The notes: a model not told the origin generated them from the letters alone. A DNA stretch of 64,000 nt from Paenibacillus qinlingensis (GCF_013204845.1 NZ_JABMKY010000004.1:62001-126000); one strand, 5' to 3'. Shown: positions 29,145 to 38,830, counted from the stretch's first letter. Numbers and translations are program-made.

Positions 29145-29372
29145 ATGCCTGCAATTATTAACGGTGGAATCAAAATCCTTAATGTCGCCCAGGGCTCCAA
29201 TGTCCAGATTGGCGATACCTTGGCAATCAACCTTACTAGCAGCTCCAAAATTTTTGCGGGAGCCAACTCGTTTTCGCCGGGGGATAGCTTTGGAAGTGTG
29301 CAGAATGTGCTGAATGGGAGCGCAAATACGGTCGATCCCGATATCGTGGATACGCCGAATACTACGATATAA
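29145..29372 (+). CDS. gerPF: Spore germination protein GerPA/GerPF family
   Basis: 75-aa spore protein of the GerPA/GerPF family (spore-coat permeability to germinants). The pattern MPAIINGGIKILNVAQGSNVQ with a C-terminal Asn/Ser/Thr-rich segment (FSPGDSFGSVQN, GSANT) is diagnostic. ATG 29145 is preceded by GGGAG about 10 bases upstream. It stands alone, away from any gerPABCDEF operon, as stray copies often do in spore formers. The following 119 bases show no gene. Confidence 0.9.
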   Translation: MPAIINGGIKILNVAQGSNVQIGDTLAINLTSSSKIFAGANSFSPGDSFGSVQNVLNGSANTVDPDIVDTPNTTI

Positions 29373-29491
29373 TTGCCGTTTATTAATTTCCATAAATTGG
29401 ACGAATTTTACGCCGTGGTTGACGGTCCTAAAGGGATAGGGTGCTGCGAAGGATATACGGAACGCGAATCCATTTTAGGGGATAGAGAAGC

Positions 29492-29737
29492 TTGTTAAAA
29501 CGAAAAGTGATTCGGATATATATTGGAAATCTCATGTGGTTTCTTCCAGTCCTCATTTTGATCATGGGGGTCAATCCTTCTGTCGCAAGCAGTTTCTGGT
29601 GGAAGGCACTAGGTTTTCTACTCTTTGCTGGTATTGTTGTCGTATGCATCAGTTCCTGGCTTCAGGCACACCGTGAACAACGCGAACTTGATAAAAAGCG
29701 ACTCGATTATGAATCTGTTGTATACCGTCAATTCTAA
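29492..29737 (+). CDS. Small two-TM membrane protein, unknown function
   Basis: 81 aa. TTG start with AGGGGAT about 10 bases upstream. A basic N-terminus (MLKRKVIR), two hydrophobic segments (about 13-30 and 38-57), then a charged helical tail AHREQRELDKKRLDYESV. No family recognised. Followed by a hairpin, which supports its being a real transcription unit. Confidence 0.55.
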   Translation: MLKRKVIRIYIGNLMWFLPVLILIMGVNPSVASSFWWKALGFLLFAGIVVVCISSWLQAHREQRELDKKRLDYESVVYRQF

Positions 29738-29749
29738 TAAGACTGACTG

Positions 29750-29780
29750 ACCGTCGATGCGATACGCATGGGCGGTTTTT
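29750..29780 (+). terminator. Probable terminator
   Basis: Imperfect stem ACCGTCGATGC / GCATGGGCGGT around GATAC followed by TTTTT, just after the small membrane protein gene. Confidence 0.6.
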
Positions 29781-29787
29781 CGTACAC

Positions 29788-29851
29788 CTAAAGATCGTAT
29801 CCGTTTTTCGATAATAAATAGATGTCAGCAGGTAAGGGGATGTATTACACT
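29788..29851 (+). promoter_or_regulatory. Operator-like box and -10 before kinase/regulator operon
   Basis: The 38-base box at 29788-29825 (CTAAAGATCGTATC ... TAGATGT) matches 29 of 38 bases of a box at 33399-33436 before the neighbouring importer operon. A -10 candidate TACACT begins 21 bases after the box (29846-29851). No good -35 is seen, so an activator is expected; the best candidate is the response regulator encoded downstream. Confidence 0.6.
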
Positions 29852-29905
29852 AGTAGGTATCATTAGAACGGTAAGATTTGGCACAATTCAGGAGGCCATT
29901 TGTAG

Positions 29906-31744
29906 ATGAAGCATCGGCAAGTGCTACAGTACATTAATCAGCATTTTAAAGTGAAATTAATTATGACACTGTCGATTATCATCATTCTTTGTTCCCTCAT
30001 TACTGGGTACGTTTCGTATCGTATTTATTTGAATTTGTTTGAGAGTGAGATCAGTAAGCAGTATTTAACGAGCAGTGAACAGACGATCGAGCAGATTGGT
30101 TTTAAAATTCAAGATATGTATCGGATTACCGATTTTATTATTTTTCATCCACGGGTTGAGCAAATTGTGCAAGGGATTCGTGCGGAGCCGCCAGAGGGCG
30201 AGACCAAAGCCTATCGCAGATTTATTTTGGAACGAGAAATGTCGGAAATTTTGTTGCCATTGAAAAATGAAACACCGCAAATACGTGCATTATATATCGT
30301 CGATTTGGAAGGGAATAATTACTATTTCAGTCATACGAACCCGTCTATGCAGATTACGTTTCCTGACTTTTACAATAAGGTGAGGACAGGTGCGAACCAG
30401 ACTTCAGCGGAGATCGTATGGCAGCGAGTAAGCATTCCGGATTCCTCCGATCCTTCCGGGGAGAAAAGCAATCTGGTCGCAACCCGCCTGCTCAAATCGA
30501 CGAAACAACAAACTGTTTACGGCACACTGGTTATGATTATTGATGAGTCTTTTCTGACAAGTCCCCTAGACAAGCTGATGGCTGGAAGGACGACGGGGGC
30601 GTATATTTTCGACCAATATAATAAATTGCTGTATAGTCGAGTGCCGCAGGGCCGGGCCGGAATTATTCCTGCATGGGAAAATCAGGAGCGGTCATTTATC
30701 GAGCGGAATGAAAATGAGGATTATTTGTTTGTGAAAAGCGCCTATGAAGCCCGATCTTTCAAGCTGGTTAGTGGGATTTCCTTAGCGGATATCGAGGAAA
30801 AAGGCAGGATGGTATATCAGGTTGCCGTCATTTCAGGGCTCGTCAGTGTTCTGCTGATGGCGGTCTGTGTCTCCATTTTCAGTGGCAGGATGTTGAAGCC
30901 TTTACACGGACTAGTGTCCGCCATGCATCAATTGCGCAGAGGTAATCTGGAGGTTGAAATTCCCAAAACGTCGAACGATGAGTTTGCTTTTCTGGCGGAA
31001 AGTTTCAATCGGATGGTCGAGAACATTCAATCGTTGATCAAAGAAGTGTACGTCAGTAAGCTGAGTGAACAGGAAGCTGAGCTTAAGGCACTGCAGGCGC
31101 AGTTAAATCCGCATTTTTTATACAACGCACTGAACTCGATATATTGGAAAATCATGCTCTTGTACGACGATGTGGAGACGGCTTCCTTGGTGACAAGTTT
31201 ATCTGATTTATTGCGATATTCATTGGAATCGGTATCTACGCCAAGTACTTTGCAAGATGAGCTTACGCAAATTCGCAATTATATGACGATCCAAGAGGCA
31301 CGGCACGGGGAAGGGCTGCATGTTTCCATTGAAGCAGAGGAAGATTTGTTGGCTTGTGGCATGCAGAGGCTGATCCTACAGCCGTTAGTTGAGAATGTCT
31401 TCGTTCACGCGTTTCGTGATCAGCCGGACAACAAGCGGTTATGGATTCGAGCTTTCCGCCAAGATACTGATTTACAGATTGAAATCGAGGATAATGGGAG
31501 CGGCATTGATGAGGAGACATTTGTTGGTCTGACGGAAGATCTTTCGGTATATGACCATCAGAGAGAACGGGAAAGTATTGGTGTACGCAATGTTGTCCGT
31601 CGTATTTACTTGGTCTATGGCGATCCCTATCGCTTAGAAATCGAACGCTTGCCACAGGGCACGCGGATGCGTTTGATTTTGCCGTGTGAACAGATGAAGT
31701 CATTCGAAGGGGGAATGGTACATGAACCACATCTTATTAGTTGA
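29906..31744 (+). CDS. YesM-type sensor histidine kinase
   Basis: 612-aa membrane kinase. TM1 about 16-38, an extracytoplasmic sensor, TM2 VYQVAVISGLVSVLLMAVCVSIF (about 303-325), HAMP domain, then the His_kinase domain with phospho-acceptor H403 in LNPHFLYNALNSIYWK, and a HATPase with LVENVFVHAF and DNGSGI. CAGGAGG precedes ATG 29906. The response regulator gene overlaps its 3' end by 23 bases. By position it controls the importer operon at 33.5 kb, presumably in response to a sugar. Confidence 0.95.
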   Translation: MKHRQVLQYINQHFKVKLIMTLSIIIILCSLITGYVSYRIYLNLFESEISKQYLTSSEQTIEQIGFKIQDMYRITDFIIFHPRVEQIVQGIRAEPPEGETKAYRRFILEREMSEILLPLKNETPQIRALYIVDLEGNNYYFSHTNPSMQITFPDFYNKVRTGANQTSAEIVWQRVSIPDSSDPSGEKSNLVATRLLKSTKQQTVYGTLVMIIDESFLTSPLDKLMAGRTTGAYIFDQYNKLLYSRVPQGRAGIIPAWENQERSFIERNENEDYLFVKSAYEARSFKLVSGISLADIEEKGRMVYQVAVISGLVSVLLMAVCVSIFSGRMLKPLHGLVSAMHQLRRGNLEVEIPKTSNDEFAFLAESFNRMVENIQSLIKEVYVSKLSEQEAELKALQAQLNPHFLYNALNSIYWKIMLLYDDVETASLVTSLSDLLRYSLESVSTPSTLQDELTQIRNYMTIQEARHGEGLHVSIEAEEDLLACGMQRLILQPLVENVFVHAFRDQPDNKRLWIRAFRQDTDLQIEIEDNGSGIDEETFVGLTEDLSVYDHQRERESIGVRNVVRRIYLVYGDPYRLEIERLPQGTRMRLILPCEQMKSFEGGMVHEPHLIS

Positions 31745-33290
31745 GGATGAGCCGTTATTTCGCAAAGGGCTTGCCAAAATGATAACCGGCTCTGAGACCA
31801 ACTGGCATGTCTGCGGTGAAGCTGAGAACGGACAGGAGGCAGAGATCCTCATAGCTGAGAGACTGCCGGACCTCGTCATAACGGACATTCGGATGCCCTT
31901 GATGGATGGTTTAGAGCTGCTGAAACGGAGTAAGCTCAAGTTCCCGCATATTGAGTTCATCGTCATAACGGGATTTCAGGATTTCCAATATGCGCAAGCC
32001 GCATTGCGGTACGGGGCCATGGATTTGCTAATCAAACCATGCGGTAAGCAGGAGATTTATGATGCGTTAGATAAAGCTGAGGTTCGGGTATTGGAAAAGC
32101 AAGCGAATTTGCGCAAAACAGAAACGGAGCATGCCTTATTACTAGAGAACACGCTAAGAGGGCTCTTGTTGCGATTCCCCTATCGTACAGAATTAGCAGC
32201 AGAGTTAGAGATGAGTTTAGCTGACTGCAAACTGATCTTATTTCAGATCACGGACTTCATGCCGTCACACAAACAGTATACAAAGAGGGATATGCCTTTA
32301 CTGCAGTTTGCGGTGTTAAATATGATCAGTGAATTGCTTGATATATATCACATGGATGGAAAGCTGTTACTGATCGAAAATGGGCAGATTGCCTTGCTTT
32401 GTCAGGATGCTTTTGAGGAGAAGCTTGTTTGTGAAGCGGCTTGTGAAACGGTGGAACGTTTACTTGGCTTACAGATGTCTTCTTATTGTGCTGGGGCAGC
32501 AACCGGGGCACAGGAAATTGCCGATCTATACGAGACGGGGCGCAAGATGTTGGGCACCACAATGGTTGAGGCACAGAACAAAAACGATGCACAGGTTGAT
32601 AAACAGTTATCGACGAATCGTGCACAGCAGCAGCTCATTAGTATGCAGACCATTGCGTTTATTTTAGCTGGACAAATCGAGTCGATGAAGCTTTATCTAG
32701 CTCAATTGATGAAAGACATCTATGGATTGTCGGTGGAAAATGGGAAAGTGGAGGCTTTGTCGTTCGGCTTTGCTTTACAGGATACAGCGCGCAAGCAGTT
32801 TGAGATGACATATGACCCGCTGTTATTGACTGAGCGCATTGCGTTGCTGCACGCCTGTGGCACGAATGATGAGGTGTCCCATTGGACGGGCATAGAATTG
32901 GATCGTTTCATGAGCAGCTTTACGGCGTGGCAGGAGAAATATAGCGAGAATGTTGTGTGGAAGGCAGCGCGATACATGGAGGAGCATTATGCGGAGCAGC
33001 TGCCGCTTCAATTGGTGGCCTCGCAGGTGCATTTGAATGCAACGTACTTCAGTCATCTGTTCAAAAAAGAAACAGGACGCAGCTTTGTTGATTACTTAAT
33101 TGAGCTGCGGATGGAGAAAGCCAAGAGCCTCCTGGCTAACACGGATATGAAAATCACCGAGGTGTCGGGTGTCGTCGGGTACGATTTGCCGAACTATTTT
33201 GCTAAACTATTCAAGCAAACCACGGGCCTTTCGCCGAAGGACTACCGCAAGATGGTTCGCCCTGAGCCCATTAGCAACCTGAGGAATTGA
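31722..33290 (+). CDS. YesN-type response regulator with AraC output
   Basis: 522 aa. Receiver domain with phospho-acceptor D55 (LVITDIRMP) and switch-region lysine in LLIKPCG. A long variable middle region (about 130-415) is followed by the AraC helix-turn-helix pair LPLQLVASQVHLNATYFSHLF and MKITEVSGVVGYDLPNYFAKLF. ATG 31722 overlaps the kinase gene, implying translational coupling. Likely binds the matching boxes at 29788 and 33399. Confidence 0.95.
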   Translation: MNHILLVEDEPLFRKGLAKMITGSETNWHVCGEAENGQEAEILIAERLPDLVITDIRMPLMDGLELLKRSKLKFPHIEFIVITGFQDFQYAQAALRYGAMDLLIKPCGKQEIYDALDKAEVRVLEKQANLRKTETEHALLLENTLRGLLLRFPYRTELAAELEMSLADCKLILFQITDFMPSHKQYTKRDMPLLQFAVLNMISELLDIYHMDGKLLLIENGQIALLCQDAFEEKLVCEAACETVERLLGLQMSSYCAGAATGAQEIADLYETGRKMLGTTMVEAQNKNDAQVDKQLSTNRAQQQLISMQTIAFILAGQIESMKLYLAQLMKDIYGLSVENGKVEALSFGFALQDTARKQFEMTYDPLLLTERIALLHACGTNDEVSHWTGIELDRFMSSFTAWQEKYSENVVWKAARYMEEHYAEQLPLQLVASQVHLNATYFSHLFKKETGRSFVDYLIELRMEKAKSLLANTDMKITEVSGVVGYDLPNYFAKLFKQTTGLSPKDYRKMVRPEPISNLRN

Positions 33291-33311
33291 AGAATTTTCT
33301 GTTGTATACCG

Positions 33312-33348
33312 TCCCCTATTGTCTATCTGAGACGCTGGGGGATTTTTT
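33312..33348 (+). terminator. Rho-independent terminator
   Basis: TCCCC / GGGGGA outer stem and GTCT / AGAC inner stem, followed by TTTTTT, just after the response regulator gene. Confidence 0.75.
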
Positions 33349-33398
33349 GTGCGCGCTTAGACAAGTGGCGTATGGAAAGCTGCATTTCCAGTTAGAAT

Positions 33399-33461
33399 CT
33401 AAAAATCGTATCTATTTTCCCATAAATCGTAGATGTTGCATGTGCCCAATTTTCTTACAAT
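33399..33461 (+). promoter_or_regulatory. Operator-like box and -10 before importer operon
   Basis: The box at 33399-33436 shares 29 of 38 bases with 29788-29825. Inside it AAATCGTA occurs twice, starting exactly 21 bases apart (33403 and 33424): two helical turns, the geometry expected for AraC-type dimers. The -10 TACAAT (33456-33461) begins 20 bases after the box. Confidence 0.65.
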
Positions 33462-33512
33462 TAACTACATAATGGTATGATAAACACAATGACAACGAGA
33501 GGGGGAAGTACG

Positions 33513-35183
33513 CTGCGTAATTCATTCCAACGAGCTTGCCTTCCAAAACTGATGACCACTGTGGCGATCATATCCATTATGACGGGCTGCTCTACCCATA
33601 CTAAGAATACACAAGAAACCAACGCGCAGAAGTCTGAGAAACGGGGCAAGATTACAGTCGCGATTTATGATCGTGGCAACATCCCTTCCGGCCAGGGAAC
33701 GATTGAAAACAATCTGATGACGAAGTGGATTAACCAAGCGGGTCCTGTAGATGTCACCTTCATTCCTGTGCCACGGACACAGTCCGAGCAGAAGCTGAAC
33801 ACCTTATTCGCAGGTGGAGGCGCACCTGATTTAATTCTGGAGTATGCGCCGCAAATTAAGAATCCGTTGATCGATCAGGGACAGCTTCGTCCCATCGACG
33901 ATATGATTGAGAGTTACAGCACGACGTACAAGGCACTCTTGGCGAAATTTCCAGCATTGCGCAAAGCAGGGAGGGGTAGGGATGGTAAGCTGTACCAATT
34001 TGGCCGCATTAACGAAACGATTCCTCAGCGCGGCGTTTTTATTCGCAAGGATTGGCTGGAGAAGCTGCATCTGAACATTCCACAAACGACCGAGGAGATG
34101 TATCAGGTTGCCAAAGCATTCACCGAGCAGGATCCCGATGGGAATGGGAAAAAGGATACCTATGGCCTCGCCCTAGCCTATAGCTCTGTCGCTATACTGA
34201 ACGAAATGTTCGGTGTTACCTATCCGAATTTCGTTGTTCAGGGCAACGAGCTCATTCATGGATGGGACAATATCCAGGCCGTAACAGCTTTCAAGAAAAG
34301 ACTGTACAATGAGGGATTGGTTGACAAGGAATTTTATATCGACAAGTACGGGGCTAAGGCCAAGCGAGATTTCTTAAATGGGAAAATCGGCATTTATATG
34401 GAGCAGTTCAATGTCCCGATCACCTTTTACAATGACTTTTATTTGGGTCTGAAAAAGAGTGTACCTGATGCCGAGCTGGCTATTATGCCCTATCCGACAA
34501 CCCCTGTGGGACGGTTTAATCCAATTTTCGTGAATCCAGTTCAAATGACGGGTGTCGTAAATGCCGAAACGAAGGATCCTGAAGCGGTTATGAAATATGT
34601 GGATTTCGCAGCTTCGGAGACGTTTATGAAAACGATGTACTACGGATTCGAAGGTGTGCACAGTAATACACTTCCAGGTCAATGCCCGCAGGTGACGGAC
34701 TTGAGTAAATGGCAGAAGGAATTCAACTATGCGTCTGGCGATTTCGGGATGTTAGCCTCACCAACACTTGCCGGTAAATGCTACTTCGGTGTGGAGAAAA
34801 TGGATACGAAAGACCCCTTGCAGCAGGAAGTTAAGAAGATGTTTGAAGCGAACTCTGCCTTTATCGATTTTAATTTGCAGATGGCAGGACCCACGCATTC
34901 CGAGCAAATGCCGCAGCTGTCGAAAGATCTTCAGCAGATTCTCACAGACACGATGAAGCAAGTGGATGTAGGCGAAGGCGACATTTGGATGAAGGCCATT
35001 CTGACACCGAATTATTCGCCAGAGCAAGCGAAGAAGGATGCTATTGCGGTTTGGGAGAAGGCGGGAGGCGCACAAGTGGATGCTTGGTACAAAGCATTTT
35101 ATGAGAAGGACAAGGATACCATTATTTTGAGCAAAGATATTTATGATATTTTCAAGCAACAACGTGCGCTTCAGAACAAATAA
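33513..35183 (+). CDS. ABC importer binding lipoprotein (LplA type), probable CTG start
   Basis: About 556-aa solute-binding lipoprotein; lipobox MTGC after a hydrophobic stretch LMTTVAIISI. Contains EQDPDGNGKKDTYGLALAY, the usual calcium-loop-like motif of this family. Start choice is unusual: the only good ribosome site (GAGAGGGGGAAG, about 33494-33505) points to CTG 33513. The in-frame ATGs at 33477 and 33489 have no ribosome site, and 33477 would be almost leaderless given the -10 at 33456. First gene of an importer operon with two permeases and a second binding protein. Confidence 0.85.
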   Translation: MRNSFQRACLPKLMTTVAIISIMTGCSTHTKNTQETNAQKSEKRGKITVAIYDRGNIPSGQGTIENNLMTKWINQAGPVDVTFIPVPRTQSEQKLNTLFAGGGAPDLILEYAPQIKNPLIDQGQLRPIDDMIESYSTTYKALLAKFPALRKAGRGRDGKLYQFGRINETIPQRGVFIRKDWLEKLHLNIPQTTEEMYQVAKAFTEQDPDGNGKKDTYGLALAYSSVAILNEMFGVTYPNFVVQGNELIHGWDNIQAVTAFKKRLYNEGLVDKEFYIDKYGAKAKRDFLNGKIGIYMEQFNVPITFYNDFYLGLKKSVPDAELAIMPYPTTPVGRFNPIFVNPVQMTGVVNAETKDPEAVMKYVDFAASETFMKTMYYGFEGVHSNTLPGQCPQVTDLSKWQKEFNYASGDFGMLASPTLAGKCYFGVEKMDTKDPLQQEVKKMFEANSAFIDFNLQMAGPTHSEQMPQLSKDLQQILTDTMKQVDVGEGDIWMKAILTPNYSPEQAKKDAIAVWEKAGGAQVDAWYKAFYEKDKDTIILSKDIYDIFKQQRALQNK

Positions 35184-35223
35184 GAGGCGTACCTGACACT
35201 CAGTTAGGTGGTGACGAATCGGT

Positions 35224-36156
35224 ATGGCATCCGAGATTGCTAGGAGTAAGACGCAGCTTGCATTGCGTTACATCAATAAGAAGAAATATTTGTACATCCT
35301 TTTGATTCCCGCTGTTGTGTACTTTCTCATTTTCAATTATGTGCCGATGTACGGCATTATCATTGCGTTTAAGGATTTTAATTTCGCCAAAGGGATTGTC
35401 GGAAGTCCCTGGATTGGCTTCGAGAACTTCCGATACATGTTTGGGCTCAGTGACTTCTACACGGTTTTTTGGAACTCGTTGTACTTAAGTTTTCTACGAC
35501 TGGTGTTTGGGTTTCCATTCCCGATTCTACTGGCATTGCTGCTCAATGAGATGCGTAACCGTACCTATCAACGTATTACGCAAACGATTATCTATCTGCC
35601 GCATTTTATTTCTTGGGTGGTCATTGGGGGTATTCTGGTCAACTTCTTATCCCCGTCATGGGGCGTCGTGAATATTTTCTTGAAGCAGTTTGGCTTCGAG
35701 CCTGTGTTCTTCCTAGCGGATACGAATTACTTCCGACCTTTGGTGATCCTCAGCAGTATGTGGAAGGAATCGGGTTGGGAAAGCATCTTGTACTTAGCCG
35801 CAATGGTAGGGATCAATACCGAACTGTACGAGGCCGCTAGTATCGATGGCGCGAACCGCTTCCAAAGAATCCTATACGTCACGCTGCCAGGGATCAAATC
35901 GACGATTATTATCCTGCTGATTCTAAGGCTGGGTCATATTATGGGTAATGGTTTTGAACAGATTTTTGTCTTGCAGAATCCGTTGAACCTCAGTGTTTCC
36001 GAAGTGTTTGAGACCTATGTGTACCGCGTCGGTTTGATTGGCGGAAGGTTCTCTTTCGGTACAACTGTTGGGCTGTTCACCTCTGTGATTGGGTTAATAT
36101 TCCTGCTAGCGAGCAATCAGATCGCAAAGTGGATGAAAGAAGATGGGATTTGGTAA
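35224..36156 (+). CDS. ABC importer permease (LplB type)
   Basis: 310-aa permease, six TM segments, with NYVPMYGIIIAFKDFNF, GSPWIGFENF and EAA loop EAASIDGANRFQRILYVTLPGIKST. Paired with the next permease. Closely resembles the permease at 20734 in layout and key motifs, so the two importer operons are paralogous. AGGTGGTGA lies just upstream of the ATG. Confidence 0.94.
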   Translation: MASEIARSKTQLALRYINKKKYLYILLIPAVVYFLIFNYVPMYGIIIAFKDFNFAKGIVGSPWIGFENFRYMFGLSDFYTVFWNSLYLSFLRLVFGFPFPILLALLLNEMRNRTYQRITQTIIYLPHFISWVVIGGILVNFLSPSWGVVNIFLKQFGFEPVFFLADTNYFRPLVILSSMWKESGWESILYLAAMVGINTELYEAASIDGANRFQRILYVTLPGIKSTIIILLILRLGHIMGNGFEQIFVLQNPLNLSVSEVFETYVYRVGLIGGRFSFGTTVGLFTSVIGLIFLLASNQIAKWMKEDGIW

Positions 36157-36171
36157 GAGGAGGTTACAGTT

Positions 36172-37044
36172 GTGGGTATTCGATCGTTTGGCGATAAAGT
36201 TTTTGATGGTTTGAATTATGGCATTGTGACGCTGTTTGCAATCGTTTGCTTATTTCCATTCTTCTATGTGGCTGCATTCTCGATTACACCGTACTCCGAG
36301 TATTTGGCGAATCCCTTGAAGCTCATTCCTTATCACATTGAGCTGGCGGCGTATAAGCAGATTTTGCAGATGCCGCTCATGTGGACAGGGTATAAGAATA
36401 CGCTGCTCATCACGATTATAGGTGTAGTTCTCAATATTTTCCTGCTCCTGATCTCAGCTTATCCGCTATCCAAAACGGACTTAAAGGGTAGAAATATCAT
36501 TATGATTCTCATTACCTTCACGATGTTCTTCAATGGTGGCTTGATTCCTAACTTTTACTTAATCAAAACGTTGCATTTATACAACACTTTGTGGGCAATG
36601 ATCTTACCGGGCGTCTTGGGCGCCTACAATTTGATCTTAATGAAGAACTTTGTAAGCGCTATACCGGCGAGCTTGGAGGAATCGGCTTTTATCGATGGGG
36701 CGAATGAAATCAAGGTTTTATATAAAATCATCGTGCCGCTTTCTAAACCGGCTATTGCGACCTTCGTTATTTTCCATGCGGTGACGCAGTGGAACACGTT
36801 CTTCTCGGCGATTATTTACACCTCCAAGCGAAGTTTGTGGCCATTGATGTTGATTCTGCGGGACATGGTCGTTGATGATGGCGGCATTGCCAAAGATGCC
36901 ATGGATATGAACAACAGCGGTATTACGGTATTCACGATTAAAATGGCGATCATCATTTTTGCGACACTCCCGATTCTGCTCGTGTATCCTTTCCTACAAA
37001 AGTATTTCATGAAGGGTGTACTGGTTGGTTCGATTAAAGGGTAA
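36172..37044 (+). CDS. ABC importer permease (YtcP type)
   Basis: 290-aa second permease starting at GTG 36172 with GAGGAGG 9 bases upstream. EAA loop EESAFIDGANEIKVLYKIIVPLSKP, typical C-terminus YPFLQKYFMKGVLVGSIKG. 15 bases after the upstream permease gene. No ATPase gene follows. Confidence 0.94.
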   Translation: MGIRSFGDKVFDGLNYGIVTLFAIVCLFPFFYVAAFSITPYSEYLANPLKLIPYHIELAAYKQILQMPLMWTGYKNTLLITIIGVVLNIFLLLISAYPLSKTDLKGRNIIMILITFTMFFNGGLIPNFYLIKTLHLYNTLWAMILPGVLGAYNLILMKNFVSAIPASLEESAFIDGANEIKVLYKIIVPLSKPAIATFVIFHAVTQWNTFFSAIIYTSKRSLWPLMLILRDMVVDDGGIAKDAMDMNNSGITVFTIKMAIIIFATLPILLVYPFLQKYFMKGVLVGSIKG

Positions 37045-37128
37045 TTTCATCATTTCGTAAGGGTAAGCCTCGATTAAATCTGCCATTTCGCAGTTTAATA
37101 ATAGCGATACATAAAGGAGATGTTGGTA

Positions 37129-38724
37129 TTGAAAGGGTCAGTCAAAAGCATCGCAAGCAGTCTCATTTGCATCGGGTTATTGTCTTCCATCGTTATGGCT
37201 TGTAGTTCTACCACGGATACACCGGCTAGCACAACAGCTGCATCGGCGGCACCAGGTGCAAGCACAGCGACAGCAGCACCAGCCAAATCAGCGCCTGTCA
37301 GTATCAAAATGTTTAACCGGGTCAATGCGAACGTGGTCATTGATAACAATCCTGTCATTGCTGAGGCTGAAAAGCTGGCCAATGTGAAGCTATCTGTTGA
37401 GGCACCTCCAATTAACAATTATGTCGAGAAACTTCAGGTACTTATGGCATCCGGTGATCTGCCAGATCTCGTGTATAACTGGGGCGGGGCAGACGCGAAT
37501 CTGGAGAAATGGTCCAAAGACGGTCTACTGACGCCGCTTGATGACAAGATTGCGAAATATCCGAATTTGACGAAAAACATTACGAAAGAAATGTGGGACG
37601 CTGTTAAATCCATCAACGATGGGAAAACGTACATTATTCCTAGAACGAATGTTGTGAATCACTGGGGGTACATGGTCAACCAGCAATGGCTGAATAAGTT
37701 GAATTTAAAAGCGCCTACAACGCTGGATGAGTTTACGAATGTGTGTAAAGCTTTTACCAATAATGACCCAGATGGCAATGGTAAAGCCGATACCTACTGT
37801 CTGAGCTTGTCCAATCCTAGCCTTGGCAGCAACACAGTGTGGAATTCAACCTTCTTCTTGGCCTCTGCCTTTAATCTTCCGATCATCAATGGCGTCAAAG
37901 ATACCGATGGTGCTTATAAAATCAGAGAGAAAATGTCCGGCTATATTCCTTTCTTGACGTATTTGAAAGGCCTAAATGAACAAAAACTCATCGATCCTGA
38001 GTACCTGATTAACAAGATTTATGTGGATCAAGAGAAGCTGAATCAGAATCGCGTCGGTATCATTTATTCTCATCAGTACGCGGTTATGGCTAACTTAGCC
38101 AAGGATAAGGAATCTGACAAAAAGTACGCGTATCAACCAGTATTAAAAGATAGCAAGGGTGTAGCCATGGATCTCGTTACGCCGGCAGTGTGGGGCGGCT
38201 GGATGATTCCGAAATCGTCCAAAAATGTGGATGGCGTGTTGAAATTCCTAGATTGGGGCAATACAACGGAAGCGAACACATTGTTCCAATTAGGTACGAA
38301 AGGGTTAACGTTTGAAAGCTATGATCCTGCCACGAAAAATATTTCTCGTACAGCCGACCAAGCAACCAAACTTGCTTCCACAACGAGCACGTATATGACG
38401 CTTGCGAACGCGATTGATGGCAACCCAGCTATTATTGAGGGTGCAGATACGGTAGACAGACTGAATACGTACAAAGCGCAATTGGATGCGGCATTGAAGC
38501 AAATGACTTTAGTCAACGTACCTGCCGTTCGCTCCCCTAAAATCTTGAACCTGAATACAGCCATTCCGGATCTAGTGAAGAAAAAAGACGATCAAGAATT
38601 GAAATACTTGATGGGTACGCTGACTCTTCAACAGTTTAAGGATTTCTTGGAGAAAGAATGGTATCCAGCTACAGCGGATGCAGAGAAGGAATACGTGGAT
38701 TACATGAATAAGCAAGGAAAATGA
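37129..38724 (+). CDS. Second ABC importer binding lipoprotein
   Basis: 531-aa solute-binding lipoprotein; lipobox VMAC, then a Ser/Thr/Ala/Pro linker. It has DPDGNGKADTYCLSLS, the same loop as the other binding proteins. TTG 37129 has AAAGGAGA 8 bases upstream; ATG 37120 is only 1 base from the Shine-Dalgarno and less likely. It shares an operon with the lipoprotein at 33513, so one channel may serve two receptors of different specificity. Confidence 0.9.
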   Translation: MKGSVKSIASSLICIGLLSSIVMACSSTTDTPASTTAASAAPGASTATAAPAKSAPVSIKMFNRVNANVVIDNNPVIAEAEKLANVKLSVEAPPINNYVEKLQVLMASGDLPDLVYNWGGADANLEKWSKDGLLTPLDDKIAKYPNLTKNITKEMWDAVKSINDGKTYIIPRTNVVNHWGYMVNQQWLNKLNLKAPTTLDEFTNVCKAFTNNDPDGNGKADTYCLSLSNPSLGSNTVWNSTFFLASAFNLPIINGVKDTDGAYKIREKMSGYIPFLTYLKGLNEQKLIDPEYLINKIYVDQEKLNQNRVGIIYSHQYAVMANLAKDKESDKKYAYQPVLKDSKGVAMDLVTPAVWGGWMIPKSSKNVDGVLKFLDWGNTTEANTLFQLGTKGLTFESYDPATKNISRTADQATKLASTTSTYMTLANAIDGNPAIIEGADTVDRLNTYKAQLDAALKQMTLVNVPAVRSPKILNLNTAIPDLVKKKDDQELKYLMGTLTLQQFKDFLEKEWYPATADAEKEYVDYMNKQGK

Positions 38725-38740
38725 GAAAACGCGAAATAAG

Positions 38741-38766
38741 TACCCTGACAGACAGTTGTCAGGGTA
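38741..38766 (+). terminator. Hairpin after importer operon
   Basis: TACCCTGACA-GACAGT-TGTCAGGGTA, a perfect 10-bp stem followed by TTCCCTTTATAATA. A moderate terminator. Confidence 0.65.
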
Positions 38767-38830
38767 TTCCCTTTATAATAAGGGTATAACTGGAAATAGC
38801 AATTAAACCAATTGAAGGAGTGTATGTTGA

